Source: Euryarchaeota archaeon UBA258 (GTDB lineage: Archaea > Thermoplasmatota > Poseidoniia > Poseidoniales > Poseidoniaceae). From it: DNA of 37,969 bases. Below the pieces are notes generated by a model. The model was given only the letters and a program-made list of their open reading frames with translations, made no database searches and had not been told where the DNA came from. Location: positions 1-37,969 of the forward strand of contig DAPR01000049.1 in NCBI GenBank assembly GCA_002502605.1, read 5' to 3'. Both the position numbers and the translations under genes were made by a program. The first letter of the stretch is position 1; each line of letters begins with the position of its first letter. This document shows, piece by piece, positions 14,670 to 22,523 of the stretch.

Positions 14670-15929
14670 ATGAGCCCAAGCGCACGGTCCATGCACCGAA
14701 CGCTCACCGTGATGGTGCTCGCTTGCTTGGTAAGCGTCACTTGGAGCCCTGTCGCCCTCGCAGATTCTGCTTGGGAGGAAGACGGGTGGCTAACCACGAC
14801 GCTGGCCCAAGACCGTCTTGACCTCGGCGATGAGTTTGGCTGCTACGGAATCCCTGGCTTGTCATGGCAAGCCGACCCGGGAGCGGTTGCGCTCGAATGC
14901 CGTGATTACATCGAGTCAAGGGTCCATGCCAGCGCATGGGGCACAGAACCAATTTCCACCTACACTCCAAGCGGTCTCACGATGGCTCAACACACAACCG
15001 TGGCAGGTCAAGGCTTTGTGGTCCATGGCGATACCACCGGCTTGAGCGTCTCTGCTTGGCACGATGCGAACGATACACCGACGGACAAATGGGACTGGTA
15101 CAACATGGGTCGAAGAGGCGGTTCTCTGGAGCAGTTGATTGGCTCAGTCGAGGAAGTTCAAGCTGCGGTCGAAGAAGGCGGACTTGTCAACCTCTATTGG
15201 GTCGGGCGAGTGAACGACGCGACCATTCGTCATGACCGTGACATCAGTGCCTACTTGGCTGATGTACCCGATGTGTGGTTGACCACTTGGGGCCAAGCTT
15301 GGTCCTATTGGACGGTGAGCAACTGTTACGAATTCACCCATGAAGTGAGGGCACAAGGCGAACAATCGGTTCTTTCCTTCGAATCGCTCATCACTCCTGA
15401 GTGCACCGCCATGAACAGCGAGGCTTGGAACGTACCAATCACGTGGGTCATCGACCTTGAAGGGGCTTCAGTGGACAGTGTCATCGGTGAGCAAGGCGCT
15501 CTAGAAAACATCACAGGAGTTCGGAAAAGTCAGGAAGGCTATTCGCAGCAAGGCGGGGAACTTCTCCTCCTCTCGGTCGTTAACGGGCACATGGTCAACA
15601 TCACATACAACGGTACAACAACTTACGATGTCATGGGTCGCAGTGAATTCTTCAACAACCATTCCGCTGCTGTCACCATTGCAGCCCATGAAACGCATGA
15701 TCTGTTCAAGTGGTCAAAGCGCTTTGTCGACGATGAACATCTGGTGTTCACTTGGCTAGTCGAACCGCGTGAAGGGCTCGGAGAATCTGGATGGCTCGGT
15801 TATGTTGCGGCGAGCATTGCGTTGGCTACGGTGGTCGGCATGCTTGTTGTGCTCGAAAAGGAGGGCCTCGGTCCGCTCGCTGCTTGGAACCGCCGGAAGG
15901 GACAAGCAACTGAACAAAAGCACCCTTGA
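14670..15929 (+). CDS. Exported protein with C-terminal membrane anchor, function unknown
   Basis: This 419-residue protein has a signal peptide (LTVMVLACLVSVTWSPVALA), a large extracytoplasmic part of about 340 residues and one transmembrane helix near residues 375-395 (GYVAASIALATVVGMLVVL), followed by a short basic cytoplasmic tail. The exported part is rich in Trp, Asp and Gly and has scattered cysteines (EFGCYGIPG, LECRDYIES, VSNCYEFTHE) that could pair. I recognise no enzyme motif. A second ATG at 14691 (MHRTLTV) is an equally reasonable start. The C-terminal anchor layout is shared with other surface proteins in the window. It shares a 128-base divergent promoter region with plsC and precedes trpS by 65 bases. 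Confidence 0.72.
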   Translation: MSPSARSMHRTLTVMVLACLVSVTWSPVALADSAWEEDGWLTTTLAQDRLDLGDEFGCYGIPGLSWQADPGAVALECRDYIESRVHASAWGTEPISTYTPSGLTMAQHTTVAGQGFVVHGDTTGLSVSAWHDANDTPTDKWDWYNMGRRGGSLEQLIGSVEEVQAAVEEGGLVNLYWVGRVNDATIRHDRDISAYLADVPDVWLTTWGQAWSYWTVSNCYEFTHEVRAQGEQSVLSFESLITPECTAMNSEAWNVPITWVIDLEGASVDSVIGEQGALENITGVRKSQEGYSQQGGELLLLSVVNGHMVNITYNGTTTYDVMGRSEFFNNHSAAVTIAAHETHDLFKWSKRFVDDEHLVFTWLVEPREGLGESGWLGYVAASIALATVVGMLVVLEKEGLGPLAAWNRRKGQATEQKHP

Positions 15930-15994
15930 CCCTCCAAACAAAGCGAAGGCTTGATGCAAGGAAGGGCGGAGCAAAAGGCATCCGAGGTGGTTAC

Positions 15995-17380
15995 ATGGCA
16001 GATGATGACGTAGTAATCGACCCTTGGGGTAGCGCTCAGTCCACGGATTATGACCGCATCATCTCTCAATTCGGCCTCTCCTCGATGGAGAGTGTGACGC
16101 TGGACAACCCCTCACGCCTTCACCGCCGTGGCATCGTCTTTGCCCACCGGGATCTCAACCAGGTTTTGGATGCTCAGCGCAGAGGTGACGGATTTGGTGT
16201 TCTCACGGGACTCATGCCGAGTGGGCAAATGCACATGGGGCACTCGATGGTCATCGACCAGGTCAAGTGGTTCCAGCAACAAGGTGGGGATGTGACCATT
16301 GCGGTCGCCGACCTCGAAAGCCAAGCCACACGTGGTGTGTCGTTGGAAAAGGGCCGTGAAATAGCCCTTCAGCAATACATTGCCAACTATGCAGCATTGG
16401 GATTGGATGTTGAGAAAACGAACGTCTACTTTCAATCCTCAAGACCCATCGTTCAACGGCTTGGTTTCCAATTGGGCAAGCGAACAAACCTCAATGAATT
16501 TGAAGCCATCTACGGCTTTGGCGGTGAAACAAACTTAGCGCATGTACAGGCTCCTATGGTCCAAGTCGGTGATATCTTACATCCACAGACGGATGAATAT
16601 GGTGGCTTGAGACCGATCGTGGTTCCAGTCGGTGTGGATCAAGATCCCCATCTGAGGTTAACCCGTGGACTTGCTTCCAAAACCAACTGGTTCAACGTCA
16701 ATGAAGGTAAGAATTCTGGCGTGACCATCACACTTTCAGTTCACGATGAGAACGCCTCTGTGCTCGGCCAGTTACCAAACGGTCGAATGGATAAGCAGAA
16801 GTTGAATGAGGTGTTTTCCGGCATTGTTCGATGCATGACTGAATTGGGCTATTCTGACATCCAATCCAACCCAAAACAGGGAACGGTGAATGTGGCGAGT
16901 GCGACCAAGCGAGATCAATCGATGATTCGCATGAAATTATTGGCATACGAACGCAGCCTTGGCGGCCTTGGTCTGCTCGCACCCTCCTCGACTTACCACC
17001 ATTTTGCAGTCGGCATGACCGGCGAAAAAATGAGCAGCAGCAAGCCGAAAACCACCCTTTTCCTCAACGATGATTTAGCGAGCGTGGAAAAGAAAATCAA
17101 GCGTGCGTTTTCAGGTGGTCAATCCACCATCGAAGAACACCGGCGCTTAGGTGGCAACCCTGACATCGATGTTGCCTACCAGTACATGATGTACTTCTTC
17201 GAAGAAGACGATGCCTACCTTGCAGAACTCAATTCAGGGTATCGGTCTGGTCAGATTCTTGCCGGTGAAATGAAGCAACTTTGCATTGATCGAGCCGTTG
17301 ACTGGCTCGGTCAGTTGCACGAAATGCGGGATCAAACAGCCCACTTGGTTGAACAATTCCTTGCTGAAGATGCTCGATGA
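15995..17380 (+). CDS. trpS: Tryptophan--tRNA ligase, archaeal type
   Basis: This 461-residue class I aminoacyl-tRNA synthetase charges tRNA-Trp. The N-terminus MADDDVVIDPWGS is followed by the HIGH-equivalent LTGLMPSGQMHMGHSMVI at about residue 70-85. Further blocks are VAPQ-like LAHVQAPMVQVGDILHP, VVPVGVDQDPHLRLTRGLA, and the KMSKS-equivalent MTGEKMSSSKPKTTLF at about residue 345. The order and the GVDQDPH-x-R-L-x-R block fit archaeal/eukaryal TrpRS rather than bacterial. The frame opens upstream at a TTG (15926), but GAGGTGG lies just before the ATG at 15995 and that start gives the normal N-terminus. Its TGA directly abuts the stop of the convergent ZPR1-like gene. Confidence 0.94.
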   Translation: MADDDVVIDPWGSAQSTDYDRIISQFGLSSMESVTLDNPSRLHRRGIVFAHRDLNQVLDAQRRGDGFGVLTGLMPSGQMHMGHSMVIDQVKWFQQQGGDVTIAVADLESQATRGVSLEKGREIALQQYIANYAALGLDVEKTNVYFQSSRPIVQRLGFQLGKRTNLNEFEAIYGFGGETNLAHVQAPMVQVGDILHPQTDEYGGLRPIVVPVGVDQDPHLRLTRGLASKTNWFNVNEGKNSGVTITLSVHDENASVLGQLPNGRMDKQKLNEVFSGIVRCMTELGYSDIQSNPKQGTVNVASATKRDQSMIRMKLLAYERSLGGLGLLAPSSTYHHFAVGMTGEKMSSSKPKTTLFLNDDLASVEKKIKRAFSGGQSTIEEHRRLGGNPDIDVAYQYMMYFFEEDDAYLAELNSGYRSGQILAGEMKQLCIDRAVDWLGQLHEMRDQTAHLVEQFLAEDAR

Positions 17381-18031
17381 TCAAACTTCATCGTCCTTGG
17401 AAAACACGGCTGGATCTGGTCCAACCGGCAAAGCCAACAACTCCTCTTCGGTCAAATCACGGTGGGTGGCATCATCGTGCATGATCATCGAATGCCCGTG
17501 GGGGTCGAGAAGTTCGAGCGTAAGCGGTAATGCTCCTTCTTTGCCGGCCATTTCGATGCGCTCAACCATTTCATTGAGGCGCCCAAGTGCTTCAAGCGCT
17601 TCGGCCTTTGCTGCCTCATCGCTCTGCTCGGATTCTGCCATTCCAAGAAGTTCGGATTCAATGTCACGGAGCACCATGAACACGATGTCTTTGAATCGGC
17701 TTAACACGCCTTCGACGTTGCTCACATAGCCAGTGGCGTTGCTTCCCGGTGCCACTTCAAGGTCCAACTCGTGAACTTTAACTGTGCATGAGGATGAACG
17801 AATCACCCTCGCCGACAGCGTTTCAAGTGAATCGATAGCCAAAGTCCAACCACCAGGTTTCTTCCCTTCTGCAGGAATGAAATCAGTCTGCCTCCATCCA
17901 CACGAATGGCACATGACCGTGACTTGTGTGTGCTCGCCAAAGTATGGGATTTCTTCGACATGGGCGATCATGAACACTTTGCCTGGAACGCTGCAAATCG
18001 GGCAGGGTATGTCGACTGGTTGTTCTTGCAT
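17381..18031 (-). CDS. ZPR1-like zinc-finger protein
   Basis: This 216-residue protein has one zinc-ribbon and beta-domain unit of the ZPR1 family. IPCPICSVPGKVFMIAHVEE with CHSCGWRQTDFIPAE gives a C-x2-C ... C-x2-C metal site at about residues 11-47. It is followed by the typical SARVIRSSSCTVKVHELDLE and SNVEGVLSRFKDIV. Eukaryotic ZPR1 has two such units and works with EF1A; archaeal versions have one and are not well characterised. The ATG overlaps the stop of the upstream SepF-like gene by one base (TGATG), implying translational coupling. The C-terminal 60 residues are acidic and Glu/Leu-rich. The family call is firm; the cellular role is open. Confidence 0.88.
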   Translation of the reverse strand: MQEQPVDIPCPICSVPGKVFMIAHVEEIPYFGEHTQVTVMCHSCGWRQTDFIPAEGKKPGGWTLAIDSLETLSARVIRSSSCTVKVHELDLEVAPGSNATGYVSNVEGVLSRFKDIVFMVLRDIESELLGMAESEQSDEAAKAEALEALGRLNEMVERIEMAGKEGALPLTLELLDPHGHSMIMHDDATHRDLTEEELLALPVGPDPAVFSKDDEV

Positions 18032-18666
18032 CAGCGTCCCACCTCAGTGAAATCACCGGGTTCAACTGCGAATGCCTCCATTTCAATGCCGTTCACGCCC
18101 CTGCAATTTGCTGGTAAGAGCATCAGCCGTGTGGATGTCATCTGGAGGATTTGACCGCCAAGGTCATCCCCGATAAAACCGTTGAGCTGGCTTAATGCAG
18201 CGTTGAATTCCACCGTGCGCTTCATCAGACGCTTCATCTCCACGATGACGGCATGGCCGTCTGCGACCCAGTTGAGGAGGGTTCCACACCCCGTGAGGTC
18301 GTTCAATACGGCCCTGTGGAGGACAAGACCCCCGTCTTCACGGGCGATGGGTGGATGAGGGTACATCTTTCCAAGATCGTGATACATGGCGGTCGTTGTT
18401 GGTGATTGTGCTGGAGCTTTTTGGCTCATGCTTGGCATTTCGAAGGTCCTCAACGGTTGTGCATCTGCTGGCTCTTGGGTCGGTGGCGTTGGCGCACCTT
18501 GCCGGAGCCGTTCATCGGCCTCTGCTAAGACATCGAGGTCCGGCATGGAAGGCACAGCTGGTTCAGCGGCAGGCTTTGGCTCAGGGGCCGGGGGCTTGGG
18601 GCCTTGAGTGAACGCATCGAGTGAAGCCTGCGCTTCATCCCGTTCCCCCTTTTTCCGCCGGCGCAT
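18031..18666 (-). CDS. SepF-like cell division protein with proline-rich linker
   Basis: The C-terminal domain of this 211-residue protein (about residues 115-200) resembles SepF, the membrane anchor of FtsZ rings in archaea and many bacteria. VLHRAVLNDLTGCGTLLNWV is followed by the strand DGHAVIVEMKRLMKRT, a helix and GGQILQMTSTRLMLLPANCR, the last being the GG-D/Q-I ... R-x-L-L-x-P block of the family. The N-terminal 20 residues are strongly basic (MRRRKKGERDEAQASLDAF), followed by about 90 residues rich in Pro, Ala and Glu. Known SepF has an amphipathic membrane-targeting helix at the N-terminus, which is not obvious here. It overlaps the ZPR1-like gene by one base and is divergent from psmB. 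No ftsZ is in the window; the call is probable, not certain. Confidence 0.6.
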   Translation of the reverse strand: MRRRKKGERDEAQASLDAFTQGPKPPAPEPKPAAEPAVPSMPDLDVLAEADERLRQGAPTPPTQEPADAQPLRTFEMPSMSQKAPAQSPTTTAMYHDLGKMYPHPPIAREDGGLVLHRAVLNDLTGCGTLLNWVADGHAVIVEMKRLMKRTVEFNAALSQLNGFIGDDLGGQILQMTSTRLMLLPANCRGVNGIEMEAFAVEPGDFTEVGR

Positions 18667-18760
18667 GAGTCAAGGTCAAGACCGTCACCTCAAGAAGACT
18701 CGCATTCGTTCGCTTCTAGGACTTGCGTTTGGAGGCAGTAGGGTTGCGTCGGGAAGGTTC

Positions 18761-18782
18761 GGCGGGTTGATAAGGGCCCGCC
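18761..18782. repeat. GC-rich inverted repeat in the psmB upstream region
   Basis: GGCGGG-N10-CCCGCC can form a hairpin in the 172-base region between the SepF-like start and psmB. It may be a leader structure or an operator; nothing in the sequence decides. Confidence 0.3.
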
Positions 18783-18838
18783 AATTTCACAAGTTTGCGC
18801 CTCAACCTTCAAGAGGTGTCGGCGTGGAGAAGGGATTG

Positions 18839-19465
18839 ATGATGATGGAGAACCAACCGACCGTAATGAAAACTGGAACAAGCACAATTGGCATCACCTT
18901 CAACGGCGGCGTCGTTGTAGGAGCGGACCACAGGGCTACCATGGGCCACTTCATCGCCAACAAGAGCGTTCAGAAGTTGTTCAAGATTGGTGACAACCTC
19001 GCTCTCACAACCGCTGGTTTGGTCGGTCACGCTCAATCCTTGTCTCGCACCCTCGCAGCAGAGGTTGCTCTGTTCCAACTTCGCCGTCAACAGCAAATGA
19101 CAGTGAAGGGAGCGGCAACACTGACTGCAAACATCCTTTCTGGACGCCCGCACTGGGTCCAACTCCTCATCGTCGGCGTCGATGATGAAGGCGGCCATGT
19201 TTATTCCATCGACTCCGCTGGTGGATCCATTCCAGACTCTTACTGCGCCACAGGTTCAGGTTCACCTTACATGTATGGTGTGCTCGAAGATGGCTTCAGC
19301 GAAGGTATGACACGGACCGATGCATTGAAACTTGCCGCCCGTGCCCTTCACGCATCGGGGCAGCGAGATGCCGCCTCCGGCAACGGCATGGATTTGGCTG
19401 TCATTACGGCCAAAGACGGATACGTTGCCATTGAACAAAGCGAAATCGAGAAGCTTCTCGCTTGA
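18839..19465 (+). CDS. psmB: Proteasome subunit beta
   Basis: This is the proteolytic subunit of the archaeal 20S proteasome. With the ATG at 18839 the product has 208 residues and a 13-residue propeptide cleaved at G|T. The mature Thr1 is in TGTSTIGITFNGG. Asp17 lies in GADHRATMG and Lys33 in VQKLFKI, the full catalytic set. Further family blocks are ALTTAGLVGHAQSLSR and SIDSAGGSIPDSYCATGSGS. The frame is open much further upstream (to 18608), but those codons do not resemble the family. GGAG lies about 10 bases before the chosen start, and nearby GTG/TTG codons are possible alternatives. The fttA gene follows, a neighbour pair seen in many Euryarchaeota. Confidence 0.95.
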   Translation: MMMENQPTVMKTGTSTIGITFNGGVVVGADHRATMGHFIANKSVQKLFKIGDNLALTTAGLVGHAQSLSRTLAAEVALFQLRRQQQMTVKGAATLTANILSGRPHWVQLLIVGVDDEGGHVYSIDSAGGSIPDSYCATGSGSPYMYGVLEDGFSEGMTRTDALKLAARALHASGQRDAASGNGMDLAVITAKDGYVAIEQSEIEKLLA

Positions 19466-19501
19466 GACTTCGCTCTCCCATTCCCGCGGCTCAACGCTGC
19501 T

Positions 19502-19536
19502 CCCTCTCACGAGGGCGAGTGCACATTGTTTTGTGC
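19502..19536. repeat. Two small hairpins between psmB and fttA
   Basis: CCCTC-TCAC-GAGGG (19502-19515) and GCACA-N6-TGTGC (19521-19536) are perfect 5-bp inverted repeats in tandem in the 95-base gap. They may mark the psmB 3' end or lie in the fttA leader. Confidence 0.35.
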
Positions 19537-19560
19537 GAGTGCGGGTAAACGGTGAACAAC

Positions 19561-21465
19561 ATGCGCCTTACATTTAAAGAACTGAAAGACCAAATTGCAA
19601 AAATCGTCCCTAAGGACGTACCATACACGGTCGAACTGGAAGCTGGAAACATTGCGATCGTAACCCCTGTCCCTGCCAAATTCGGCGGCGGCGACGGCTT
19701 GATTGGAAAAATCGCTAAGCGAGTGAAGCGGAAGATTGTCCTTCGCCCTGACGAATCAATCATGAAGAGCGAAGAGGAAGCAACCAAACTCATTCGAGAG
19801 ATTGTTCCAGAATCCGCTGAGATTTCAAACATATATTTCGACTCATGCTACCGGGAAATCATCATTCAATGTCAAAACCCCGGTGAGGCTGTTGGCCGCC
19901 GTGGAGCCAACTTGAACGATATTCGAGACCAAACTGGATGGTTGGTGAAGGTGGAACGCATTTCACCAATCGTTTCCAAAACGGTTCACGACATTCGTGG
20001 CTACCGCCAAGTGAACGCCAAGGAACGAAGAAAACTCCTCAAGGACTTCGGACTCAACATTCACCGACCACAACGCCCAGGTTCCGCATGGGCTCGAGTC
20101 ACAGCGCTTGGCTCCTACCGTGAAGTCGGCCGTGCCTGCCACTTCGTGACCACAAACGAATCGAGGGTTATGATCGACGTCGGCGTCAACATCGCTTCAG
20201 ACACCGATCCAATGCCTTACTTCACTGCACCAGAAGCCTTACCGCTTGAGAAACTCGATGCAGTTGTCTTGACTCACGCTCACTTGGACCACGCAGGCAT
20301 GCTTCCTGTCCTGTTCAAGTATGGTTACAGAGGGCCAGTGTACTGCACACCGCCAACCCGTGACTTGATGCTGCTTTTGCAAACTGACTACCTCAAAGTT
20401 GGCGGTTCCGAAGGCAAGCGAGCACCCTACGATATGGAAGACATCCGCACCTGCATGAAGCACGTCGTGGACGTGGATTGGGGCGACACCACAGACATCG
20501 CACCCGACATCAAATTGACCTTCTCAAACGCAGGCCACATCCTCGGATCCTCTGCCGTTCATCTCCACATCGGAGATGGAAAGCACAACATCGTCTTCAG
20601 TGGCGATCAGAAGTATGAGAAATCCTGGCTCTTCGATGCAGCAAACACCCGTTTCCCTCGTGTGGAAACATTGGTGATTGAATCCACCTATGGTGCATCA
20701 GGCGATTACCAACCTTCGAGGCAAGAAGCAAACCAAGAACTCCAGGACATCGTTTCCCGCACCATTTCGCGTGGTGGAAAACTGATCTGCCCTGTGTTTG
20801 CCGTTGGACGAAGCCAAGAAGTGATGATTGCCATTGACGAGTTGTTCCGTTCTGGCCAAGTCAAGCCGGTTCCAGTGTGGCTCGACGGTATGATTCAGGA
20901 AGCGACAGCAATCCACGCATCACACCCCGATTACTTGACCAGCAGTTTGAGGAAATCCCTGCTCAAGGACGATGGCGAGAACCCATTCACAAGCGAGTGG
21001 TTCCGACCGGTCAAAGGACGTGAACTTCGTGAAAGCATCATCATGGACAACTCACCGTGCATTGTTCTGGCAACCTCTGGCATGCTGAACGGTGGACCTG
21101 TGATGGAATACTTCCGACACTGGGCTCACGAAGACCGAAACTCCCTGTGCTTTGTCGGTTACCAAGCTGAAGGAACCCTCGGACGCCGTCTTCAGAAAGG
21201 ATTCGGCGAAGTACCAATGGTCATCGATGGAAAGACTGAGATCGTCAAAATCGGCTGTGAAATGGTCACGATTGATGGATTCTCAGGTCACTCAGACCGC
21301 CGCCAATTGTTAGATTTCGTCGACCAATTGTCGCCTAAGCCGAAGAACATCATTTGCCACCACGGTGATTATCACAAGTGCAACGAACTGGGCCACACGC
21401 TCCGTGAACGGTACAAGTGTCGAACATACGCTCCAAAGAACCTCGAAACTGTTCGCCTGCTGTGA
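19561..21465 (+). CDS. fttA: Transcription termination factor FttA (aCPSF1, KH/MBL/beta-CASP ribonuclease)
   Basis: FttA cleaves nascent RNA and terminates transcription in archaea and is the homologue of eukaryotic CPSF73. The 634-residue product has two N-terminal KH-type domains (about residues 1-145, with the G-x-x-G turn in GEAVGRRGANLNDIRDQTG). The metallo-beta-lactamase domain carries VVLTHAHLDHAGMLPVLFKY near 240, FSNAGHILGSSAVHLHIGDG and VFSGDQKYEKSWL. The beta-CASP domain has VIESTYGASGDYQPSRQEA, ICPVFAVGRSQEVMIAIDEL, VLATSGMLNGGPVMEYFRHW, IDGFSGHSDRRQLLDF and the final ICHHGDYHKC. Zinc ligands appear intact. A GTG three codons upstream is a possible alternative start. The gene ends flush against the convergent gene (TGATCA). 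Confidence 0.96.
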   Translation: MRLTFKELKDQIAKIVPKDVPYTVELEAGNIAIVTPVPAKFGGGDGLIGKIAKRVKRKIVLRPDESIMKSEEEATKLIREIVPESAEISNIYFDSCYREIIIQCQNPGEAVGRRGANLNDIRDQTGWLVKVERISPIVSKTVHDIRGYRQVNAKERRKLLKDFGLNIHRPQRPGSAWARVTALGSYREVGRACHFVTTNESRVMIDVGVNIASDTDPMPYFTAPEALPLEKLDAVVLTHAHLDHAGMLPVLFKYGYRGPVYCTPPTRDLMLLLQTDYLKVGGSEGKRAPYDMEDIRTCMKHVVDVDWGDTTDIAPDIKLTFSNAGHILGSSAVHLHIGDGKHNIVFSGDQKYEKSWLFDAANTRFPRVETLVIESTYGASGDYQPSRQEANQELQDIVSRTISRGGKLICPVFAVGRSQEVMIAIDELFRSGQVKPVPVWLDGMIQEATAIHASHPDYLTSSLRKSLLKDDGENPFTSEWFRPVKGRELRESIIMDNSPCIVLATSGMLNGGPVMEYFRHWAHEDRNSLCFVGYQAEGTLGRRLQKGFGEVPMVIDGKTEIVKIGCEMVTIDGFSGHSDRRQLLDFVDQLSPKPKNIICHHGDYHKCNELGHTLRERYKCRTYAPKNLETVRLL

Positions 21466-21828
21466 TCAGAGCAACGGCACATCGATGCCAGAATCCAACG
21501 GGTCAGGTAGATCTTGTTCGGGCGTTGATTCAACAGCACTTTGGCTTGCAGAACCTTGTCCTATAGAATTTTGAACGGGGATGATTGTCGATGCGGATGA
21601 GGTCGTTTCCGCCTCCGTATCAAAGAGCAGCCAGATGAAGACTGCAAGGATCAAACTCAATGCGAGAACGATGAATCCGAAGGTGGTCCCACCGCCCAGA
21701 ACGTTGCTGATCACGGCAGCGAGAACAGCCAAGACGGCGGAGGTTGCTAAAACCGCCCTCGAATTCACCACCATGGTCGTGGGATGACCATGGTGTTCAT
21801 GAACCCGTTGCGTCTGTCTACGCATCAT
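21466..21828 (-). CDS. Small two-helix membrane protein, function unknown
   Basis: The likely product has 120 residues: a short His/Arg-rich N-terminus (MMRRQTQRVHEHHGHPTTMV), two transmembrane helices (VLATSAVLAVLAAVISNVLG and FGFIVLALSLILAVFIWLLF) joined by a short turn, and a Ser/Glu-rich C-terminal tail of about 45 residues. I do not recognise a family. The frame is open further upstream to 22011, but that part runs antisense to the plus-strand gene and is not believable. Starts at 21828, 21825 or 21774 are possible. The first would share its CAT with the ATG of the divergent gene at 21827. The end abuts fttA. Confidence 0.6.
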   Translation of the reverse strand: MMRRQTQRVHEHHGHPTTMVVNSRAVLATSAVLAVLAAVISNVLGGGTTFGFIVLALSLILAVFIWLLFDTEAETTSSASTIIPVQNSIGQGSASQSAVESTPEQDLPDPLDSGIDVPLL

Positions 21829-22486
21829 GTACTCGAATGATGGCGCTCGTTCCACCAGCGTGGCCTGCCCCGGTTGGTTGATGACAGCCGTCGCACCTTG
21901 GGGAGAAAACGCTGAGGATGCATACGACCAAGGTTTGGTCGAACTTGGTCTCGGCGATGCTCGCTTAATCGAGATGAAGGGCGCTATGTTGCCGCTTGGA
22001 TTTGGGGCCACAGCCCCTCAACCGCTTCCGATGGGCTCCCTTGTTGAATGCCATCTAGCCACCGCCTATGCCTGGAATGGTTCCACAGCCTGCGCCGGTG
22101 TGGCTTGGGCAGCCTGCACCACGCCTGAGGGCGATGACTGCGCTATTGTCGCAACCATTTCAACCGACTTGGATTACGAAGAGACCTCCCTCCTGCTGCG
22201 AAGAAACTTACAACGCCGCTTGGCAAGTCGAGACCTCGAAGTCAAATCCTTCGATGTCGCGGTCGATGAAGTCACGGCGGCAAACGACCATCACGGTGTG
22301 GCCATGGCTGCATTGATCTTGCCCAACTCCTTGTCGCTTGGAGCCAAGACTGGCACAGGCAAGGTCAGAGGTGGCTTGACTCGAAAGGCTGCAGAAGTTC
22401 CACAAAAGCGGGTTGATGTCAAGGCCCCAGCAGCTCCAGCCCTTCGGCCCGGTTCACGCAAACAGAACACTGACTTTTCTCTTTGA
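21827..22486 (+). CDS. Pyruvoyl-dependent arginine decarboxylase-fold protein lacking the catalytic serine
   Basis: This 219-residue protein aligns over residues 18-165 with pyruvoyl-dependent arginine decarboxylase of methanogens. GENAEDAYDQGLVELGLGD matches GETPLNAFDGALLNAGIGN. RLIEMKGAMLP matches NLIRISSIMPP. PLPMGSLVECHLATAYAW matches KLPMGALVPTAYGYI. AVDEVTAANDHHGVAMAALI matches the last strand. Active family members cut themselves at a Ser-Ser bond to make the pyruvoyl group; here that position reads Lys51-Gly52-Ala53 with no serine. The catalytic glutamate of the I-M-E-Y block is also not evident (VATISTDLDYEE). It therefore should not be a pyruvoyl enzyme. A basic 50-residue tail (GKVRGGLTRKAAEVPQKRV) is added. 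ATG at 21827 or 21881 could start it. Its role is unknown. Confidence 0.72.
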   Translation: MYSNDGARSTSVACPGWLMTAVAPWGENAEDAYDQGLVELGLGDARLIEMKGAMLPLGFGATAPQPLPMGSLVECHLATAYAWNGSTACAGVAWAACTTPEGDDCAIVATISTDLDYEETSLLLRRNLQRRLASRDLEVKSFDVAVDEVTAANDHHGVAMAALILPNSLSLGAKTGTGKVRGGLTRKAAEVPQKRVDVKAPAAPALRPGSRKQNTDFSL

Positions 22487-22523
22487 AAGAAGTCTTGAAA
22501 GACCCTCGTCTTGAACGCCTACT

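Noticed and set aside
18608..18838. Long N-terminal extension of psmB
   Set aside because: It overlaps the SepF-like gene start region, is Arg/Ser-rich and would give a propeptide unlike any archaeal beta subunit.
21829..22011. Upstream extension of the small minus-strand membrane protein
   Set aside because: It is antisense to the conserved decarboxylase-fold domain and has low-complexity Pro/Ser composition.
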